Shown here in pieces: positions 26,323-35,965 of a stretch of 64,000 nt of DNA (its first letter is position 1; every line of letters starts with the position of its first letter). Location: the NCBI GenBank assembly GCA_963796705.1, contig CAWCMK010000004.1, positions 930,001-994,000 of the forward strand. The letters are read 5' to 3'. This DNA comes from VRUE01 sp963796705. Lineage in GTDB: Bacteria; Actinomycetota; Thermoleophilia; Solirubrobacterales; 70-9. A program made the position numbers and the translations under genes. Below the pieces are notes generated by a model. It saw nothing but the letters and a program-made list of their open reading frames with translations, made no database searches and was not told where the DNA came from.

Positions 26323-27320
26323 GCCTGCCCCTCGCCGACACGACCTTCGTTGAAGCGACCTGGATCATGATCGTCAAGTCGATCGTGATCTTCGCCGTGA
26401 TCTTCGCCATCGTTCCGGTGATGACGGTCGTCGAGCGCAAGCTGATCGGCCGCTTCCAGCACCGCTACGGCCCCAACCGGGTCGGACCCTTCGGGCTCCT
26501 ACAGCCGCTTGCCGACCTCTTCAAACTGATCAGCAAGCAGGGGTTTCGCCCTGCGAATGCGATTCCGATGCTCTACGTCGCCGGGCCGCTGCTGCCGGTT
26601 GTTTCGGGGATCCTGGCGCTGGCGATCATCCCCTGGGGCAACGTCCAGGACGGCGTCGGCCTCTACGGGATCGACGTCCCGATCGGGATCCTCTATTTCT
26701 TCGCCGTCGGTTCGATCGCCTTCTACGGCCTGCTGCTGGGCGGCTGGTCCTCGGGCTCCAAATACAGCCTGCTGGGGGCGATGCGGGGGGCCGCCCAACT
26801 GATCTCCTACGAGGTCTCAATGGGGTTGGCCCTGCTGGGGGTGATCATGATGAGCGGCTCCCTCTCGCTGGTCGCGATCGTCGAAGCCCAGAACAGGATC
26901 TGGTTCGTAGTCCCGCAGCTGATCGGATTCCTGATCTTCATGCTGGCCGGCTTTGCCGAGACGAACCGCACCCCGTTCGACATGCCCGAGGCCGACGCCG
27001 AACTCGTGCAGGGATTCATGACCGAGTACGGCGGGATGCGCTTCGGCAGCTTCCTGATGGTCGAATACATAGAGATCATCGTCGTCTGCGGCGTCGCCAC
27101 GGCGATGTTTCTCGGCGGCTGGCGAGGTCCCGGCCCCGGCTTCCTCGACCCGATCTGGATGCTGCTGAAGATCTTCGCGCTGGTTTTCGTCTTCATCTGG
27201 GTCCGGGCGACGCTGCCGCGACTGCGATACGACCAGCTGATGAGCTTCGGCTGGAAGGTTTTGCTACCGCTGGCGACCCTGAACGTGCTGGTAACGGCGA
27301 TCCTGGTGACCACGACCTGA
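26319..27320 (+). CDS. nuoH: NADH-quinone oxidoreductase subunit H
   Basis: 333 residues and about eight membrane helices. Connects quinone site and membrane arm. Motifs are VERKLIGRFQHRYGPNRVGP near the start, KQGFRP, and the acidic loop ETNRTPFDMPEADAELVQGF with EYGGMRF. The GTG start overlaps the nuoG stop by four bases. Confidence 0.97.
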   Translation: MSLPLADTTFVEATWIMIVKSIVIFAVIFAIVPVMTVVERKLIGRFQHRYGPNRVGPFGLLQPLADLFKLISKQGFRPANAIPMLYVAGPLLPVVSGILALAIIPWGNVQDGVGLYGIDVPIGILYFFAVGSIAFYGLLLGGWSSGSKYSLLGAMRGAAQLISYEVSMGLALLGVIMMSGSLSLVAIVEAQNRIWFVVPQLIGFLIFMLAGFAETNRTPFDMPEADAELVQGFMTEYGGMRFGSFLMVEYIEIIVVCGVATAMFLGGWRGPGPGFLDPIWMLLKIFALVFVFIWVRATLPRLRYDQLMSFGWKVLLPLATLNVLVTAILVTTT

Positions 27321-27374
27321 TGCGGGGCACTTCTCGCACCGCAGCGGCGCAGAACCCGCCATGGGGGCTGGCAG

Positions 27375-27917
27375 ATGTCTGAATTCCCCTACCTCGGTGA
27401 CGAGGACGTGGTCGAGGTCCAGCGCGGCCCCGATCCGGGCGGAGCCGGCGGCGCCTACCGTGCCTTCGGCGAGACCCTGCGCGGCCTGAAGACAACCATG
27501 TCGCGCCTCATCGAGGGTCCGATGACGATCCAGTACCCCGAGGAGAAGACGCCGGTTTACCCGCGTTTCCGCGGCCGCCACAAGTTGCACCGCTTCGAGG
27601 ACACCGGCCTGGAGAAATGCGTCGGCTGCTCGCTCTGCGCCGCCGCCTGCCCGGCCGACTGCATTCGCGTCGTCGCCGCGGAGAACATTCCCGGAGAACG
27701 CGTCTCGGCCGGCGAGCGTTATGCGGCCGTCTATGAGATCAACCTCTCGCGCTGCATCTTCTGCGGCTATTGCGAGATCGCATGCCCCTTCGACGCGATC
27801 ACGATGGGTCATGACTACGAGATGGCTGACTACAGCCGCGAGGACCTGATCTTCACCAAGGAGATGCTGCTGGCCGAGCCGATCGAGCGCACGCCGCTGA
27901 AAAGCGAGGGCGAGTAG
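27375..27917 (+). CDS. nuoI: NADH-quinone oxidoreductase subunit I
   Basis: 180 residues. It carries two 4Fe-4S clusters (N6a, N6b) with ligand sets CVGCSLCAAACPADC and CIFCGYCEIACPFDA. The N-terminal 50 residues are acidic and less conserved. It is separated from nuoH by 54 bases, the longest gap in the operon, with no strong ribosome site before ATG 27375. Confidence 0.96.
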   Translation: MSEFPYLGDEDVVEVQRGPDPGGAGGAYRAFGETLRGLKTTMSRLIEGPMTIQYPEEKTPVYPRFRGRHKLHRFEDTGLEKCVGCSLCAAACPADCIRVVAAENIPGERVSAGERYAAVYEINLSRCIFCGYCEIACPFDAITMGHDYEMADYSREDLIFTKEMLLAEPIERTPLKSEGE

Positions 27918-27922
27918 CGACG

Positions 27923-28561
27923 ATGGAAGCCGTCCTTTTCTTCCTCGCCGCGATTGGCGCCCTCGGTGGTGCGATCGGCGTCGTCGCGGTTCGCAACCCC
28001 TTCTACGGGGTGCTGGCGCTGATCGTCCACCTCTTCTCGCTCGCCGTTCTCTTCCTGCTGCTCACCGCGGCCTTCGTGGCCGCGGCCCAGGTCGTCGTCT
28101 ACGCGGGGGCCGTGATGGTCCTCTACGTCTTCGTTGTCGCCTACGTGGGCGGCTCGACCGAGTCAGCCTGGGAGCCGATCCCCGGCCAGCGCTTCCTGGC
28201 GCCGCTGCTCGGGATCGCGGTCTTCGTCGAGCTCTCGATCGCCCTCCTCAGCTCCTCGCTGAAGGTGCTGGGCAGCGACGGCCCCGGCGTCAAGGCCGGC
28301 TTCGGCGACCCGGCCCAGATCGGCCACCTCCTACTGGAAAAGTTCCTCCTCCCATTCGAGGCGTCCTCGATCCTCTTGCTGCTTGCGGCCGTCGGCGCCG
28401 TTGTGCTTGCCGGACGCCGCGCCTCGACGGACGATGGCGCTGCCCCCTCCGAACGTTCGGCTGAGGCAGCCCGACCCGCGCCCACCGATGGCCGGTCCTC
28501 CGCAGGCCGATCGCCAAGTGAAGGGGGGGTTCCGGTGGCTCCCTCTGGAGGTCCCGCATGA
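27923..28561 (+). CDS. nuoJ: NADH-quinone oxidoreductase subunit J
   Basis: 212 residues. Five membrane helices, with the typical VVYAGAVMVLYVFVV segment that includes a pi-bulge helix in known structures. After the last helix a Ser/Ala/Pro-rich hydrophilic tail of about 45 residues follows (from residue 167), not part of the conserved subunit. The start is five bases after nuoI. Confidence 0.95.
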   Translation: MEAVLFFLAAIGALGGAIGVVAVRNPFYGVLALIVHLFSLAVLFLLLTAAFVAAAQVVVYAGAVMVLYVFVVAYVGGSTESAWEPIPGQRFLAPLLGIAVFVELSIALLSSSLKVLGSDGPGVKAGFGDPAQIGHLLLEKFLLPFEASSILLLLAAVGAVVLAGRRASTDDGAAPSERSAEAARPAPTDGRSSAGRSPSEGGVPVAPSGGPA

Positions 28562-28857
28562 GCATCGACTGGTACGTGGTTCTGTCGGCTCTGCTGTTCG
28601 CCGTCGGCGCCGTGGGGATCCTGATCCGCCGTAGCCCGGTGGTGATCCTCCTGTGTCTGGAGCTGATGCTGAACGCCGGCAACCTGGCACTGGTCGCCTT
28701 CAGCCGCATGGTCGGCAATCAGCAGGGGCAGATCTTCGCGATCGTCGTGATGGTCGTCGCCGCCTGCGAGGTCGTCGTCGGCCTCGGCCTGATCGTCGCG
28801 ATCTTCCGCCGCCGGCTGCCGCTCGACGTCGACGAGCTGCGGGAGCTCAGGGGATGA
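28558..28857 (+). CDS. nuoK: NADH-quinone oxidoreductase subunit K
   Basis: 99 residues and three helices. Contains the two membrane glutamates needed for proton pumping, in LCLELMLNAGNLALVAF and VVAACEVVVGLGLIVAIF. ATGA overlap with nuoJ. Confidence 0.97.
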   Translation: MSIDWYVVLSALLFAVGAVGILIRRSPVVILLCLELMLNAGNLALVAFSRMVGNQQGQIFAIVVMVVAACEVVVGLGLIVAIFRRRLPLDVDELRELRG

Positions 28858-30863
28858 GCGCCACCGCCTGGGCCTGGCTTGTCCTGCTCTTCCCGCTGCT
28901 CGGCTCGATCGCCATCGCGCTGGGCTTCCGGGTACTGCCGGCGCGGGTCGCCGGGAGGATCGGCACCGCGGCAATCGCCCTCGCCTTCGCCTGCGGCCTC
29001 GCCACCCTGATCAGCCTCCTGGGCGAGTCGCCCGAAGCCCGCCACCACGTCTCCTCGCTGTGGGAATACGCGAGCGTCGCCGGGCTGCAGATCAAGCTCG
29101 GGATCTTTGTCGATCCGCTCTCGGTCTTCATGGTCCTGGTCGTCACCGGGGTCTCGACCCTGATCCATCTCTACTCCTACGGCTACATGCAGTCCGATGA
29201 GGGCTACCACCGCTTCTTCAGCTACCTCAACTTCTTCGTCTTCTCGATGCTGCTGCTGGTCCTCGCCGGCAACTTCGTGCTGCTGATCGTTGGCTGGGCC
29301 TTCGTCGGCTTCGCCTCCTACGCGCTGATCAGCTACTGGTACCGGCGCACGACGGCGACGCGGGCGGGGATGAAGGCCTTCGTGATCAATGTCATCGGCG
29401 ACATCGGCCTGGTCCTCGCCGCCCTCCTGATCTTCCGCGAAGTCGGCAGCTTCGAATACGGAACGGTGTTCGCCCAGGCGCCGCACGTCTTCCACACCAA
29501 CCAGTGGTCGGTGACCGCGATCTGCCTGCTGCTGCTCGTCGGCGCCTTCGCCAAGTCGGCGCAGCTGCCGCTTCACACCTGGCTGCCCGACGCGATGGAG
29601 GGCCCGACCCCGGTCTCCTCGCTGATCCACGCCGCGACGATGGTCACCGCCGGCGTCTACCTGATCGCCCGTACTCACATCCTCTTCGTCCTCGCTCCGA
29701 CCGCCGCCGACATCGCCGCCTTCGTCGGGCTGGCGACGCTGCTCGTCGCCGGCTCGATCGCGCTGGTGATGACCGACCTGAAGCGGGCGATCGCCTACTC
29801 GACGATGAGCCAGATCGGCTACATGGTGGTCGGCGTCTCGATCGGCGCCTACTCGGCCGGGATGTTCCACCTGATGACGCACGCCTTCTTCAAGGCGCTG
29901 CTCTTCATGGCGGCCGGCTCGATCATCGCCGCGATGGCCAACGAGCAGAACATCGACAGGATGAGCGGCTTCGGCAAGGCGATGCGCTTCACCTCGGCGA
30001 CGATGCTCTGCGGCGCCCTCGCCCTCGCCGCCTTCCCCGGCACCTCGGGCTTCTTCTCCAAGGACGAGATCCTCGCCTACGCGACAGCGCGCGGGGGGAT
30101 GTACCTGATCTTCACCGTGCTCGGCTACTTCGGGGCGCTGCTGACCGCGATCTACACCTTCCGGCTCGTCTTCCGCGTCCTCCCCGGCAGGCCCTGCAAG
30201 GAGGCGCAGGAGCTGATCGACACCGGACACCTCGCCCACGAGCGCCCGTTCAACCCGGCGACCGGCGAGGAGGAGGACACCGAGGTCGGCTTCCCCGGCG
30301 CCGATCACCACATCGCCGAGCAGTCGCCGCCGATGAAGATCGCGATGGGGGTGCTGGCCTTTCTCGCCCTCTTCGCCGGCTTCGTCCAGGTGCCGGGGGT
30401 CGACGCGACGATCACCAACTTCCTGCGCCCGGTCTTCGCCGACTCGCCGCTGGCCGCGATTGAGCCCTCGGTCGGCGCCAGCTGGGCGGGCCTGGCAATC
30501 GGCGCGGCGATCTCGCTGCTTGGGATCGGGATCGCCTACTGGCTCTACGTCGCGCGACCCGAGACGCCGGCGGCGCTGATCCGCCGCTTCGGTCCGCTCC
30601 ACACCTTCCTCGTCAAGAAGTGGTACTTCGACGAGGCGATCGACGTGCTGGTCGTGCGACCCGCCCTCGCGATCGGGCGCTTCGCCAACGACACCTTCGA
30701 GCGCTTCGTCGTCGGCGGCCTCGTCAACGGCACGCGCGAGGCGGTCGGGGACTCCGGCGGCTTCGTGCGGGCCATGCAGAACGGCTTCGTGCGCAGCTAC
30801 GCGCTGCTGCTGATCTTCGGCTTCGCCGCGCTTGCCCTCTACTTCCTGATCACCAGCTCATGA
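28854..30863 (+). CDS. nuoL: NADH-quinone oxidoreductase subunit L
   Basis: 669 residues. Antiporter-like proton channel at the far end of the membrane arm. Visible: GWAFVGFASYALISYW, then SAQLPLHTWLPDAMEGPTPV, SSLIHAATMVTAGVYLIAR with the key His, and the C-terminal lateral helix region with KKWYFDEAIDVLVV. ATGA overlap with nuoK. A longer frame to 28653 is overlap with nuoK in another frame. Confidence 0.97.
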   Translation: MSATAWAWLVLLFPLLGSIAIALGFRVLPARVAGRIGTAAIALAFACGLATLISLLGESPEARHHVSSLWEYASVAGLQIKLGIFVDPLSVFMVLVVTGVSTLIHLYSYGYMQSDEGYHRFFSYLNFFVFSMLLLVLAGNFVLLIVGWAFVGFASYALISYWYRRTTATRAGMKAFVINVIGDIGLVLAALLIFREVGSFEYGTVFAQAPHVFHTNQWSVTAICLLLLVGAFAKSAQLPLHTWLPDAMEGPTPVSSLIHAATMVTAGVYLIARTHILFVLAPTAADIAAFVGLATLLVAGSIALVMTDLKRAIAYSTMSQIGYMVVGVSIGAYSAGMFHLMTHAFFKALLFMAAGSIIAAMANEQNIDRMSGFGKAMRFTSATMLCGALALAAFPGTSGFFSKDEILAYATARGGMYLIFTVLGYFGALLTAIYTFRLVFRVLPGRPCKEAQELIDTGHLAHERPFNPATGEEEDTEVGFPGADHHIAEQSPPMKIAMGVLAFLALFAGFVQVPGVDATITNFLRPVFADSPLAAIEPSVGASWAGLAIGAAISLLGIGIAYWLYVARPETPAALIRRFGPLHTFLVKKWYFDEAIDVLVVRPALAIGRFANDTFERFVVGGLVNGTREAVGDSGGFVRAMQNGFVRSYALLLIFGFAALALYFLITSS

Positions 30864-30876
30864 GCGCGGTGCGAGG

Positions 30877-32568
30877 ATGAGCAACTTCCTTCTCTGGACA
30901 CCCCTGGCATTCGGCCTCGTCGGCCTGGCGCTGCCCAAGCGCTGGACGGGCTGGTGGGCGACGCTCGGCGCCCTCGCCACCCTGGCGATCGCGATCTCGC
31001 TGCTGGCCGGCTTTAACTCCGGCGCCAGCGGCCTGCAGGACACCGTCGACGTCAGTTGGATCTCCGGCCTCGGGGTCAGCTACAGCCTCGGGATCGACGG
31101 ACTCAACGTCTTCCTGATCGTGCTGACCACGGTGCTGTGGAGCGCCGCGACCGCCTTTGCCGCCTTCCGCGAGCAGCGACGGCCCCAGCTCTTCTTCCTG
31201 ATGATGCTGCTCGGCGAGACCGCGACCCTGGGCTCCTTCCTCGCCCAGGACCTGCTGCTCTTCGTCCTCTTCTTCGACCTGATGCTGATCCCGTTCTACT
31301 TCCTCTTCGGCGCCTGGGGCACCGATCGGGAGGACGGGCCGACGGCGGCCGCGGCGACCCTGAAGATGATCGTCTACACGTTGATCGGCTCGCTGCTGAT
31401 GCTCGTCGCGGCGATCGCCACGGCGGTCATCTCCGCCTCCAACGGCGCCCACCACCTCAGCTTCTCGATCGCCGAACTCTCCAAGCACCCGCTGAGCGAC
31501 GGCAGCCAGCGCTGGATCTTCTGGTTCTTCGCCGCCGCTTTCTTGGTGAAGATGCCGGCCTTCCTGCTCCACGGCTGGATGCCGGACGCCTACCGGGCGG
31601 CGCCGCTGCCGGCCCTGGCGGTCTTCTCCGGGGTGCTCGCCAAGGTCGGCGCCTACGGCTTCCTGCGCATCGTGCTGCCGCTCTTTCCGGCAGCGACCAT
31701 TCAGTTCCAGACGGTAATTCTGTTGATTGCCCTGGCCTCGATCCTCTACGGCTCGGTGATGGCCTTCACGCAGACCAACGTGCGGCTGATCGCCGGCTAC
31801 TCCTCGGTCGCCCAGCTCGGCTTCATCACCGCCGGGATCTTCGCCCTGCGCGCCGACGGCTCCGACGGGGCGATCCTGCAGATGGTCAACCACGGCCTGG
31901 TGGTCGCGCCGCTCTTCGTGATCGTCGCGATCATGGCCGAGCGCTCCGGGACCGAGGACCTGCGGGAGATGGGCGGCATGGCGATGAAGGCCCCGGTCCT
32001 CGCGGCGCTCTTCCTGATCGTCACCCTGGCGACCCTGGCGATGCCCGGGTCGGCCAACTTCATCGGCGAGTTCTACATCCTCAACGGCCTCTTCAACGCG
32101 AAGATCGTCTTCGCCCTGGTCGCGATCAGCGGCGTCGCGATGTCGGCCTACTACGCCCTGCGCCTCTACCAGCGAACCATGCACAACCGCAAACCCGACG
32201 GAATCCTCTCGCGCGAGATCTCGCTGAAGGACGGCGTCGTGCTGGCGCCACTTGTGCTCTGCATCCTCGGGCTGGCTCTCTACCCGCAGCTGATCTTGAA
32301 GCGCAGCGATCGCTCCGTGCAGGGAACGATCTCCGATGTCTGCGGGCCGGTCAGCGTAACCAGCACGAGCTTTGGGAGCGGGACCGCCAGGGACGGATGC
32401 CCCGGTGGCAACGACGCCCGGGATCGAGAGCTGCGGGGTCCGAACGACGAAAAGACGCGCCAGTATGAATCTGAAGGTCCGATCGAACTCGGCGCCTCAA
32501 CCGAAGGCGTGTCCGGCGGGGGCGGCCACGAAGCGAAGCTCGCCGAGTACTCCGGAGGTGGTCGGTGA
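30877..32568 (+). CDS. nuoM: NADH-quinone oxidoreductase subunit M with long hydrophilic tail
   Basis: 563 residues. A second antiporter-like subunit, with SYSLGIDGLNVFLIVLTTVL, the proton-path Glu in MMLLGETATLGSF, KMPAFLLHGWMPDAY and the late helix GSANFIGEFYILNG. The conserved part ends near residue 475. About 88 further residues (DNA 32301-32565) are Gly/Ser/Thr-rich and charged, with two Cys residues, and are not expected for NuoM. The frame then runs directly into nuoN with a four-base overlap. Confidence 0.95.
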   Translation: MSNFLLWTPLAFGLVGLALPKRWTGWWATLGALATLAIAISLLAGFNSGASGLQDTVDVSWISGLGVSYSLGIDGLNVFLIVLTTVLWSAATAFAAFREQRRPQLFFLMMLLGETATLGSFLAQDLLLFVLFFDLMLIPFYFLFGAWGTDREDGPTAAAATLKMIVYTLIGSLLMLVAAIATAVISASNGAHHLSFSIAELSKHPLSDGSQRWIFWFFAAAFLVKMPAFLLHGWMPDAYRAAPLPALAVFSGVLAKVGAYGFLRIVLPLFPAATIQFQTVILLIALASILYGSVMAFTQTNVRLIAGYSSVAQLGFITAGIFALRADGSDGAILQMVNHGLVVAPLFVIVAIMAERSGTEDLREMGGMAMKAPVLAALFLIVTLATLAMPGSANFIGEFYILNGLFNAKIVFALVAISGVAMSAYYALRLYQRTMHNRKPDGILSREISLKDGVVLAPLVLCILGLALYPQLILKRSDRSVQGTISDVCGPVSVTSTSFGSGTARDGCPGGNDARDRELRGPNDEKTRQYESEGPIELGASTEGVSGGGGHEAKLAEYSGGGR

Positions 32569-34082
32569 TCGCCGCCTTCAACGCACCCCATATCGACTAC
32601 GGCGCCCTGTCGCCGCTGATCGCGCTGACCGCCGGGGTCTGCGTCATCCTGCTGATGGGTGTCTTCCGGCCCCTGAGGGAAGCTGTCGCGCCGCTCACCT
32701 TCGTCATCCTCGCCGCCGCGGCCGGGCTGCTGATCGGCCGCTGGGATGAGCCGACCAGCCTCCTCGCCGGCTCCCTGCGGCTCGACGATTTGGCGATCGC
32801 GATCTCGCTGATCGCGGTCGGGATGGCGCTCTTCACGGTCCTCCTCTCGATCGGCGAGCCCGCCGTCGAGCAGGCCGGCACCGGCGAGTACCACGCCCTG
32901 CTGCTCGGCTCGGTGCTCGGCATGGTGCTGCTCACCCAAGCGCAGAATCTGGTCACCTTCTTCGTCGCGATCGAGACCCTCTCGATCCCGCTCTACATCC
33001 TCTGCGCGACCGACATCAGGCGCGAGGGCTCACTCGAGTCGGGGCTCAAGTACCTGATCGTCGGCTCGCTCGGCTCGGCGACCCTGCTCTACGGGATGGC
33101 GTTCATCTACGGCGGCTCCGGCTCAACCGATTTCGCCGGGATCGCCGAGGGAATCGCCAAGGCCGGGCTCCTGCATGACCCGCTGGTCCTCCTCGGGATC
33201 GCGATGGCCGGGGTGGGCCTTGCCTTCAAGGTCTCCCTCGCGCCCTTTCACCAGTGGACCCCGGACGTCTACCAGGGCGCGCCGACGCCGATCACCTCGT
33301 TCATGGCGGTGGCGACCAAGGCGGCGGCCTTCGCCGTGTTCGTGCGCTTTTTCGACGTCGCGCTGGCGGGCCAGTCGAGCGACTGGCAGCCGGCACTCGC
33401 CGTCCTCGCCGCGGTCTCGATCATCACCGGCAATGTCGGCGCCCTCGGCCAGAGCTCGTTGAAGCGGCTCCTCGGTTACTCGGGGATCGCCCAGGCCGGC
33501 TACATCCTCGGCGGGCTCGTGGTCGCCAGCGAAGCGGGGGTGAACGCGCTGGTCTTCTACCTGGCGGCCTACGCGTTCATGAACCTGGCGGCCTTCGCGG
33601 TAATCGTCGCCCGTGAGCGCGAAACACCCTACGGCGATGAGATTCGTTCGGTTCAGGGACTGGGGCGCGAACGCCCGCTGCTCGCCTGGCCGCTGACGAT
33701 CTCGATGCTCGGTCTCGCCGGCCTGCCGGCGACCGCGGGCTTCATCGGCAAGCTCTACCTGATCGAGGCGCTGGTCGAAGGCAACTACACCTGGCTGGCG
33801 GTCTTCATCGCCGTCGGGACGATGATCTCGCTCGCCTACTACCTGCGCGTGGTCGCGGCCATGTGGATGCGCCCCGAAGGCGTCACGGCCGTGGGCGAGG
33901 GCGCTGGGGCGGCGGCAATCGCCGGCGCCTCCCCCGAGGCGGATCCGATCGACCCGCGGGCCGGGCGCCGCGCATATCTGGCCCTCCCGGCGCTGATCGC
34001 GGCCGCAGGCGTCGTCTTCTTCGGCGTCATTCCCGAGCCCCTGGTCCGGTTCGCCGAACACGCCGGGGCATCGCTCTTTTAG
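32565..34082 (+). CDS. nuoN: NADH-quinone oxidoreductase subunit N
   Basis: 505 residues. The third antiporter-like subunit, with FKVSLAPFHQWTPDVYQGAP, the Glu in FFVAIETLSIPLYIL and the region GLAGLPATAGFIGKLYLIEA. Translation starts at GTG inside the nuoM stop. It closes the operon. The 89 bases after it hold the promoter of the acyl-CoA synthetase gene. Confidence 0.97.
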   Translation: MIAAFNAPHIDYGALSPLIALTAGVCVILLMGVFRPLREAVAPLTFVILAAAAGLLIGRWDEPTSLLAGSLRLDDLAIAISLIAVGMALFTVLLSIGEPAVEQAGTGEYHALLLGSVLGMVLLTQAQNLVTFFVAIETLSIPLYILCATDIRREGSLESGLKYLIVGSLGSATLLYGMAFIYGGSGSTDFAGIAEGIAKAGLLHDPLVLLGIAMAGVGLAFKVSLAPFHQWTPDVYQGAPTPITSFMAVATKAAAFAVFVRFFDVALAGQSSDWQPALAVLAAVSIITGNVGALGQSSLKRLLGYSGIAQAGYILGGLVVASEAGVNALVFYLAAYAFMNLAAFAVIVARERETPYGDEIRSVQGLGRERPLLAWPLTISMLGLAGLPATAGFIGKLYLIEALVEGNYTWLAVFIAVGTMISLAYYLRVVAAMWMRPEGVTAVGEGAGAAAIAGASPEADPIDPRAGRRAYLALPALIAAAGVVFFGVIPEPLVRFAEHAGASLF

Positions 34083-34159
34083 CGGCGGACCCACCGGCGC
34101 TCGATAACCGATCCTCGCTCCGATCGGGCGCCCACCGTGAGATTGGCAGCGAGCGGCAG

Positions 34160-34165
34160 TAAGGT
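34160..34165 (+). promoter_or_regulatory. -10-like TAAGGT, leaderless start of acyl-CoA synthetase gene
   Basis: TAAGGT ends six bases before GTG 34172. The AAGG within it could also be read as a weak ribosome site, so this case is less clear than others in the set. Confidence 0.35.
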
Positions 34166-34171
34166 CACGGT

Positions 34172-35965
34172 GTGGAGCCCGCCGAAGCCTCCCCCGCACC
34201 AGCCGCCACTCGGCCGTCGGCGCTGAGCGCGGCGACGATGTGTGAGGCATTTCAGATCACGGCCGCAGAGCGAGCCGGCGAGCCGGCGCTGCGCCTCAAG
34301 GACAGCGATTACGAGGCGAGCTTCGCCGAGTACGACGAGACGGTCAGGCGCCGCGCGGCGGGGCTCGCGGCGCTCGGTGTCGGGCGCGGCGACACCGTCG
34401 GCTTCATGCTCGTAAATCGCCCGGCTCTGCAGCTCACCGACACGGCCGCGATGCACCTCGGCGCCACCTGCTTCTCCGTCTACAACACGTCCTCGCCCGA
34501 GCAGATCGAGTACGTCGTCTCCGACGCCGCGAGCCGGGTCCTGGTCACCGAGCGGGCCTTCCTCGAGCGTGTCCTGGAGGCGAGGGAGCGGGTCGAGACG
34601 CTCGAGCACATCGTCCTCATCGACGGTGAGGCTCCCGAGGGGACGATCTCGGTCGCAGAGCTGGAGGCGATGGGCGCCGCGGACTTCGACTTCGAGGCCG
34701 CCTGGCGCGCGGTCGAGCCCGACGACGTGCTCTGCCTGATCTACACCTCCGGCACGACCGGGCCGCCGAAGGGGGTGCAGCTGACCCACGCCAACCTGCT
34801 CGGCGTCTGGAACGCGTGTGAGGCCGTGCGCTCGGTCAACGCGGGGGGCCGCAGCATCTCCTTTTTGCCAAGCGCCCACATCGCCGACCGCTGGGCCATC
34901 CACTACGGGCAGATGCTGTTTGGCACCTGCGTGCACTGCTGTCCGGACCCGCGCGAGATGGTCGCCTACTCGATCGCCGTGAGGCCGACGGCCTGGGGCG
35001 GAGTCCCGCGGATCTGGGAGAAACTTAAGGCGGCGCTGGAGACGGCGATGGCCGCCGAGCAGGACGCTGCCAAACGGGAGGCGACGCAGTCGGCGATGGA
35101 TATCGGCCGGCGCTGGGTCGCCTCCTACAGGCAGGGCGGCCGGGATGGAATTCCGGCGGAGCTGCAGGCCGAATGGGAGGAAGCCGACGAGCGGGTCTTC
35201 TCGAGGATCCGCTCCCTGCTCGGCCTCGACGAGGTCGAATCGTTTCTGGTAGGTGCGGCGCCGACCCCCCCGGAGGTGCTTGAGTTCTTCCTCGCGATCG
35301 GGATCGAGATCTGCGAGACCTGGGGGATGTCGGAGACGAGCGCTATGGCGACGCTCAACCCGCCGGGCAGGGTGCGACCGGGGACCGTCGGTCCGCCGAT
35401 CCCAGGAACCGAGGTGAAGCTCGCCGAGGACGGAGAGATCATGGTCCGCGGCCCTCAGGTGATGATCGGCTACCGCAACATGCCCGAGAAAACGGCCGAG
35501 GCCCTCACCGAGGATGGCTGGCTGCTGACCGGCGACGTCGGCGAATTCGACGAGCAGGGGTACCTGAGAATCGTCGACCGCAAGAAGGAGCTGATCATCA
35601 ACGCCGCCGGCAAGAACATGTCGCCAGCCAACATCGAGGCGAAAATCAAGGCCGCCTCCTCGCTGATCGCCCAGGCAGTCGCGATCGGCGACCGACGTCC
35701 CTACAACGTGGCCCTGCTGACCCTCGACCAGGAGACGCTCGCCGCGCGCGGCGCCGATTCTGGGGACGAGGCGATTGCCGAGGAGGTGGCCGCCGCCGTC
35801 GCCGCGGCCAACGAGCGCCTCTCCCGCGTCGAGCAGATCAAGCGCTACACGGTGATCCCCGGCGAGTGGGCCCCCGGCGGCGAGGAGCTGACGCCGACGC
35901 TGAAGCTGAAGCGGCGCCCGATCGAGCGCAAATACGAGATCGAGATCGAGGCTCTGTACGCATAG
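34172..35965 (+). CDS. Long-chain acyl-CoA synthetase (AMP-forming, FadD15-like)
   Basis: 597 residues. Activates fatty acids with ATP and CoA. The P-loop-like motif YTSGTTGPPKGVQLTHAN (about residues 190-207), TWGMSETSA, GDVGEFDEQGYLRIVDRKKE and the C-terminal hinge with INAAGKNMSP are all present, and the last matches the long-chain FadD15/ACSL group. With the downstream acyl-CoA dehydrogenase and the thioesterase it fits fatty acid turnover. An internal ATG (codon 23) is a possible alternative start. Confidence 0.92.
   Translation: MEPAEASPAPAATRPSALSAATMCEAFQITAAERAGEPALRLKDSDYEASFAEYDETVRRRAAGLAALGVGRGDTVGFMLVNRPALQLTDTAAMHLGATCFSVYNTSSPEQIEYVVSDAASRVLVTERAFLERVLEARERVETLEHIVLIDGEAPEGTISVAELEAMGAADFDFEAAWRAVEPDDVLCLIYTSGTTGPPKGVQLTHANLLGVWNACEAVRSVNAGGRSISFLPSAHIADRWAIHYGQMLFGTCVHCCPDPREMVAYSIAVRPTAWGGVPRIWEKLKAALETAMAAEQDAAKREATQSAMDIGRRWVASYRQGGRDGIPAELQAEWEEADERVFSRIRSLLGLDEVESFLVGAAPTPPEVLEFFLAIGIEICETWGMSETSAMATLNPPGRVRPGTVGPPIPGTEVKLAEDGEIMVRGPQVMIGYRNMPEKTAEALTEDGWLLTGDVGEFDEQGYLRIVDRKKELIINAAGKNMSPANIEAKIKAASSLIAQAVAIGDRRPYNVALLTLDQETLAARGADSGDEAIAEEVAAAVAAANERLSRVEQIKRYTVIPGEWAPGGEELTPTLKLKRRPIERKYEIEIEALYA

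Noticed and set aside
28719..30602. 627-residue acidic/basic minus-strand frame opposite nuoL
   Set aside because: Low-complexity Glu/Asp/Arg/Gly antisense product of membrane-protein codons, with no start signals.
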